The notes under the pieces are model-generated. The model did no database searches, was not told the origin of the DNA, and saw nothing but the letters and a program-made list of their open reading frames with translations. 64,000 nt of DNA from Deltaproteobacteria bacterium RIFCSPHIGHO2_01_FULL_43_49 (GTDB lineage: Bacteria > UBA10199 > SPLOWO2-01-44-7), in assembly GCA_001798075.1 (NCBI GenBank), contig MGRG01000014.1:62001-126000 (forward strand), read 5' to 3'. This document shows positions 61,796 through 64,000 of the stretch, piece by piece; position 1 is the first letter of the stretch; each line of letters opens with the position of its first letter. Both the position numbers and the translations under genes were made by a program.

Positions 61796-63728
61796 CTTGC
61801 TGATATCTAGCCAATGCTAAGAGCGGGAAATAATAACGATAACCGTGGTAACGGATGTAAAAATGACCTGGGAATCCCGTTCCAGTGAAGTAGGGCTCTT
61901 CCCAAGTTCCTTCTCTAAATTGATCGAGTAGAAATTGAATGCCGTGTTGGACCGAAGAGGTGTGGCTCCGGCCGGCTGCGATTAAACCCATAACTGCCCA
62001 CGCTGTTTGGGAAGGGACACTTTGAGAGTAAGCAACAAAACGTTTCTTGGCATAACTCTCCGGTGATTCAGAAAATCCCCCATCTGAATGTTGAATCGAT
62101 TCCAACCAGTGAACCGCTTTTAGCGCATTTTTTTGTAATGAGTTTTCATGACCGAGGCCTTGGATGCCGGTCAAGACACACCAAGTTCCATAGATATAAT
62201 TGACTCCCCAACGACCATACCAACCCCCAAACTTCTCTTGAGATTTTTTCAAATAGTTGAGGGCTTTTTGTATGACTTTGCTGTGTGAATTCATTCCTAA
62301 TTTCAACAGAAGTTCCAGAGCTCTTCCGGTTATGTCTGGTGTTGATGGATCTAAGCAGGCTCCATGATCCGAGAAGGGTATTTTGTTGACGAGTTGTAAA
62401 TCATTGTTTTTGTCGAAAGCACCCCAACCCCCATCATCGTTTTGCATGGAGATCAGCCAGCTTAAGCCTCGATCAAAAGCCTCTCGTTTTTCTTTCTCTG
62501 GTAATTCCAAAGAATGTAATGCAGCAAGTACTTCGATTGTATCATCCACGTCTGGAAAATATTCATTTTTGAATTCAAAAGACCAGCCGCCGGGCTTTCC
62601 TTCCGGATTTTTGAATCGCCAATCTCCTTGAGGGTTTTTGACCTCCTTGGATAACAACCAACGTCCGGCCTTCAGAAGCCTTGGGTCATTGGCAAGGGCT
62701 CTCTCTGATTCAGCAAGCGCTACGATGCTCCATGGTGTATCCCAAACGGGCGAGATGCAACATTGTTGGTGAATTTCTTCACCTTGTTTTTGCTGAAAAT
62801 TTTTCAAAGCGCGCAAGGCTGTTTGAATTTGAGGGGATTCATTTTTATAACCAAATGCCTTGAAGGCCATGGCCCCATAAGCGAGTGCTGGGTAGATATC
62901 TTCTGTTTTTTGGATGTGCTCCCAGACCCACTCGATAGCCTTTTCCACAGCAAATTTTCGCCAAAATTTGAAGGGGACCTTTTCTACATATTTTAAACCT
63001 TTGTCCATTAATACAAAAAGCCTTTCAATGGATAAGGGACTTGTTTTATGGCTGATTTTCCATTTTCTCTCTTTCGGTTTTTCCAAAAACAATTCATCGA
63101 GATTAATTTTTAAGGAAACAACAGGGCGTTTGTTGAAAACAACGAGCAGGGGGACAATCGAAGCCCTGGCCCAACTCGAAAAATTGTAAATGTTCATCGG
63201 GGCCCAGGGAGGGAGTAACATCATCTCCGGTGGCATGCTCGGGCAAGCCTCCCATGGTACTAGACCAAATAAAGCCAGGTGAATTCGGGTAAAAACCCTG
63301 GCATGGGTGAGCCCCCCTTTTGAAAGGATAAATTGCCTGGCTTTGAGAAGGGGGGCATCATTTGGTGAAAATCCGGCTAGTCTCAAGCTAAAGTAACACT
63401 CGATGGTTGTGCTGAGATCTCCAGGCGCTGAAAAGTAAAGTCCCCAACTCCCATCTTCACGTTGTTCTTGAAGGATTCGTGCTACTAACCCTTTTTGAAT
63501 TTCTTCATCCACGCTCCCTAGGAAATTCATGAGCTGGATAAAACCAGCTCCAATGGCTTCGTTGGCCTCTAAAGTAAACCACCAATAACCCTCAGGGTAT
63601 TGGAGCTCCAATAAGGCGTCCGACGCCTTTTTGGTAACCTCTTGTAATTGCAAGGGTTCGATAAGCCCTGGATATGTTGGAGCTATTTTTGGCGGATAAG
63701 GTATCTTATGTAAAATGTCGTTTTTCAT
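61782..63728 (-). CDS. shc: Squalene-hopene cyclase
   Basis: A 648-residue cyclase that turns squalene into hopene, the first step of hopanoid synthesis. The catalytic acid motif appears as DVDDT near residue 395 (consensus DxDDTA). At least six QW motifs are visible (QREDGSWGLYF, QGDWRF, QNDDGGWGAF, KFGGWYGRW, QHSDGGF). The MMLLPPWAPMNIYNFSSWAR segment is also typical. Length normal. It acts at the inner membrane. Its ATG overlaps the stop codon of the rpoH-like gene (ATGA), so the two are translationally coupled. Confidence 0.96.
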   Translation of the reverse strand: MKNDILHKIPYPPKIAPTYPGLIEPLQLQEVTKKASDALLELQYPEGYWWFTLEANEAIGAGFIQLMNFLGSVDEEIQKGLVARILQEQREDGSWGLYFSAPGDLSTTIECYFSLRLAGFSPNDAPLLKARQFILSKGGLTHARVFTRIHLALFGLVPWEACPSMPPEMMLLPPWAPMNIYNFSSWARASIVPLLVVFNKRPVVSLKINLDELFLEKPKERKWKISHKTSPLSIERLFVLMDKGLKYVEKVPFKFWRKFAVEKAIEWVWEHIQKTEDIYPALAYGAMAFKAFGYKNESPQIQTALRALKNFQQKQGEEIHQQCCISPVWDTPWSIVALAESERALANDPRLLKAGRWLLSKEVKNPQGDWRFKNPEGKPGGWSFEFKNEYFPDVDDTIEVLAALHSLELPEKEKREAFDRGLSWLISMQNDDGGWGAFDKNNDLQLVNKIPFSDHGACLDPSTPDITGRALELLLKLGMNSHSKVIQKALNYLKKSQEKFGGWYGRWGVNYIYGTWCVLTGIQGLGHENSLQKNALKAVHWLESIQHSDGGFSESPESYAKKRFVAYSQSVPSQTAWAVMGLIAAGRSHTSSVQHGIQFLLDQFREGTWEEPYFTGTGFPGHFYIRYHGYRYYFPLLALARYQQAIST

Positions 63729-64000
63729 TGTTCTTTGTGGAGCATCTCCGCTTTAATGCCCTTCTTTTTAAAGAAGTCTTTAAGTCGATTTAAGATCCTT
63801 TCTTCAATCTGTCTTACCCTTTCTTTTGAAATGCCATAATCATCTGCAATTTCTTGCAATGTGATGGGTAAATCGGCCATGAGCCTTTGTTGAAAGATCT
63901 TTAGCTCTCTTTCATTCAGGTTTGTCGTAAACTCATCGAGACCCTTCTGCAAGATATCCTGAGTCTCTTTGGCCGCGATCAGTTCATCGGCCGGTTTTTG
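63725..64000 (-). CDS. rpoH: RNA polymerase sigma-32 (RpoH-like), C-terminal part, cut by the window edge
   Basis: The frame is open to the last base, so the track start at 63952 (a TTG) is only internal. The visible 91 residues begin QKPADELIAAKETQDIL and contain region 4: LNERELKIFQQRLMADLPITLQEIADDYGISKERVRQIEERILNRLKDFF. The ERQ/ER-I-RQIE helix-turn-helix recognises the -35 element. The spacing AD.LI..KE....L...L....LNERE fits sigma-32 rather than RpoD. The stop overlaps the shc start. Confidence 0.88.
   Translation of the reverse strand, partial: QKPADELIAAKETQDILQKGLDEFTTNLNERELKIFQQRLMADLPITLQEIADDYGISKERVRQIEERILNRLKDFFKKKGIKAEMLHKEQ

Overview
The window reads as a piece of a Gram-negative, deltaproteobacteria-like genome of moderate GC. 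The evidence is lipoproteins, OmpA and outer-membrane barrels, a squalene-hopene cyclase, thrombospondin-type-3 (TSP3) and RHS surface proteins, PDAG-rich linkers of the kind seen in myxobacteria, and an FlhB/SctU export gate. My best guess is an uncultivated lineage related to Myxococcota/Bdellovibrionota (UBA10199-like), but no rRNA or other taxonomic marker is present, so this is inference. I see no tRNA, rRNA, CRISPR array or intact transposase.

Layout. (1) 0-6.6 kb: a large unknown protein, then a peptide-handling group: a lipoprotein, an OppA-type binding protein, a gluzincin (M49-like) metallopeptidase and a divergent C39-like cysteine peptidase. (2) 6.7-10 kb: HU/IHF, dprA and topA. 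(3) 10-23.9 kb: a block of large surface or secreted proteins (beta-helix plus TSP3 repeats, a 1526-residue HEAT/coiled-coil protein, a Cys-rich protein) and one DUF4143 ATPase. This block separates topA from xerC-hslV-hslU, which in many bacteria follow dprA-topA closely, so it looks like an insertion. (4) 23.9-30.3 kb: xerC, hslVU, argF, purA and a TetR regulator. (5) 30.4-33.9 kb: three genes matching the bacterial ceramide pathway (Spt, bCerS, CerR), with a palindrome that could be the TetR operator. (6) 34-40.4 kb: a mercaptopyruvate sulfurtransferase, an FHA membrane protein, an FlhB/SctU homologue with NPTE in place of NPTH, and an Fn3/RCC1 lipoprotein. (7) 40.5-46.8 kb: one run holding lipA, E2, lpd, lipB, E1 alpha and E1 beta, that is, a complete 2-oxoacid dehydrogenase complex with its lipoylation enzymes. 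(8) 46.9-58 kb: a 2.1k-residue RHS polymorphic toxin with its immunity gene, a 23-unit Cys/Asp/His repeat protein, an outer-membrane barrel and an OmpA protein. (9) 58.2-64 kb: recG, glpX, a SRPBCC protein, and shc translationally coupled to the 3' end of an rpoH-like sigma gene.

The intergenic DNA is full of palindromic repeats in at least six families. Two families have nested short and long forms, and several copies have been absorbed in frame into genes (lipB, lipA, topA, E2, the C39 peptidase, the 19 kb Cys-rich protein). Several genes appear to be read from sigma70 promoters placed so that transcription starts at or next to the start codon. Three surface-protein regions share an element resembling a sigma28 promoter, and two of these continue into a conserved, possibly structured leader. 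Three TSP3 proteins end in a shared Gly-Gly-Gly...Cys plus membrane-segment tail that looks like an uncatalogued C-terminal sorting signal.
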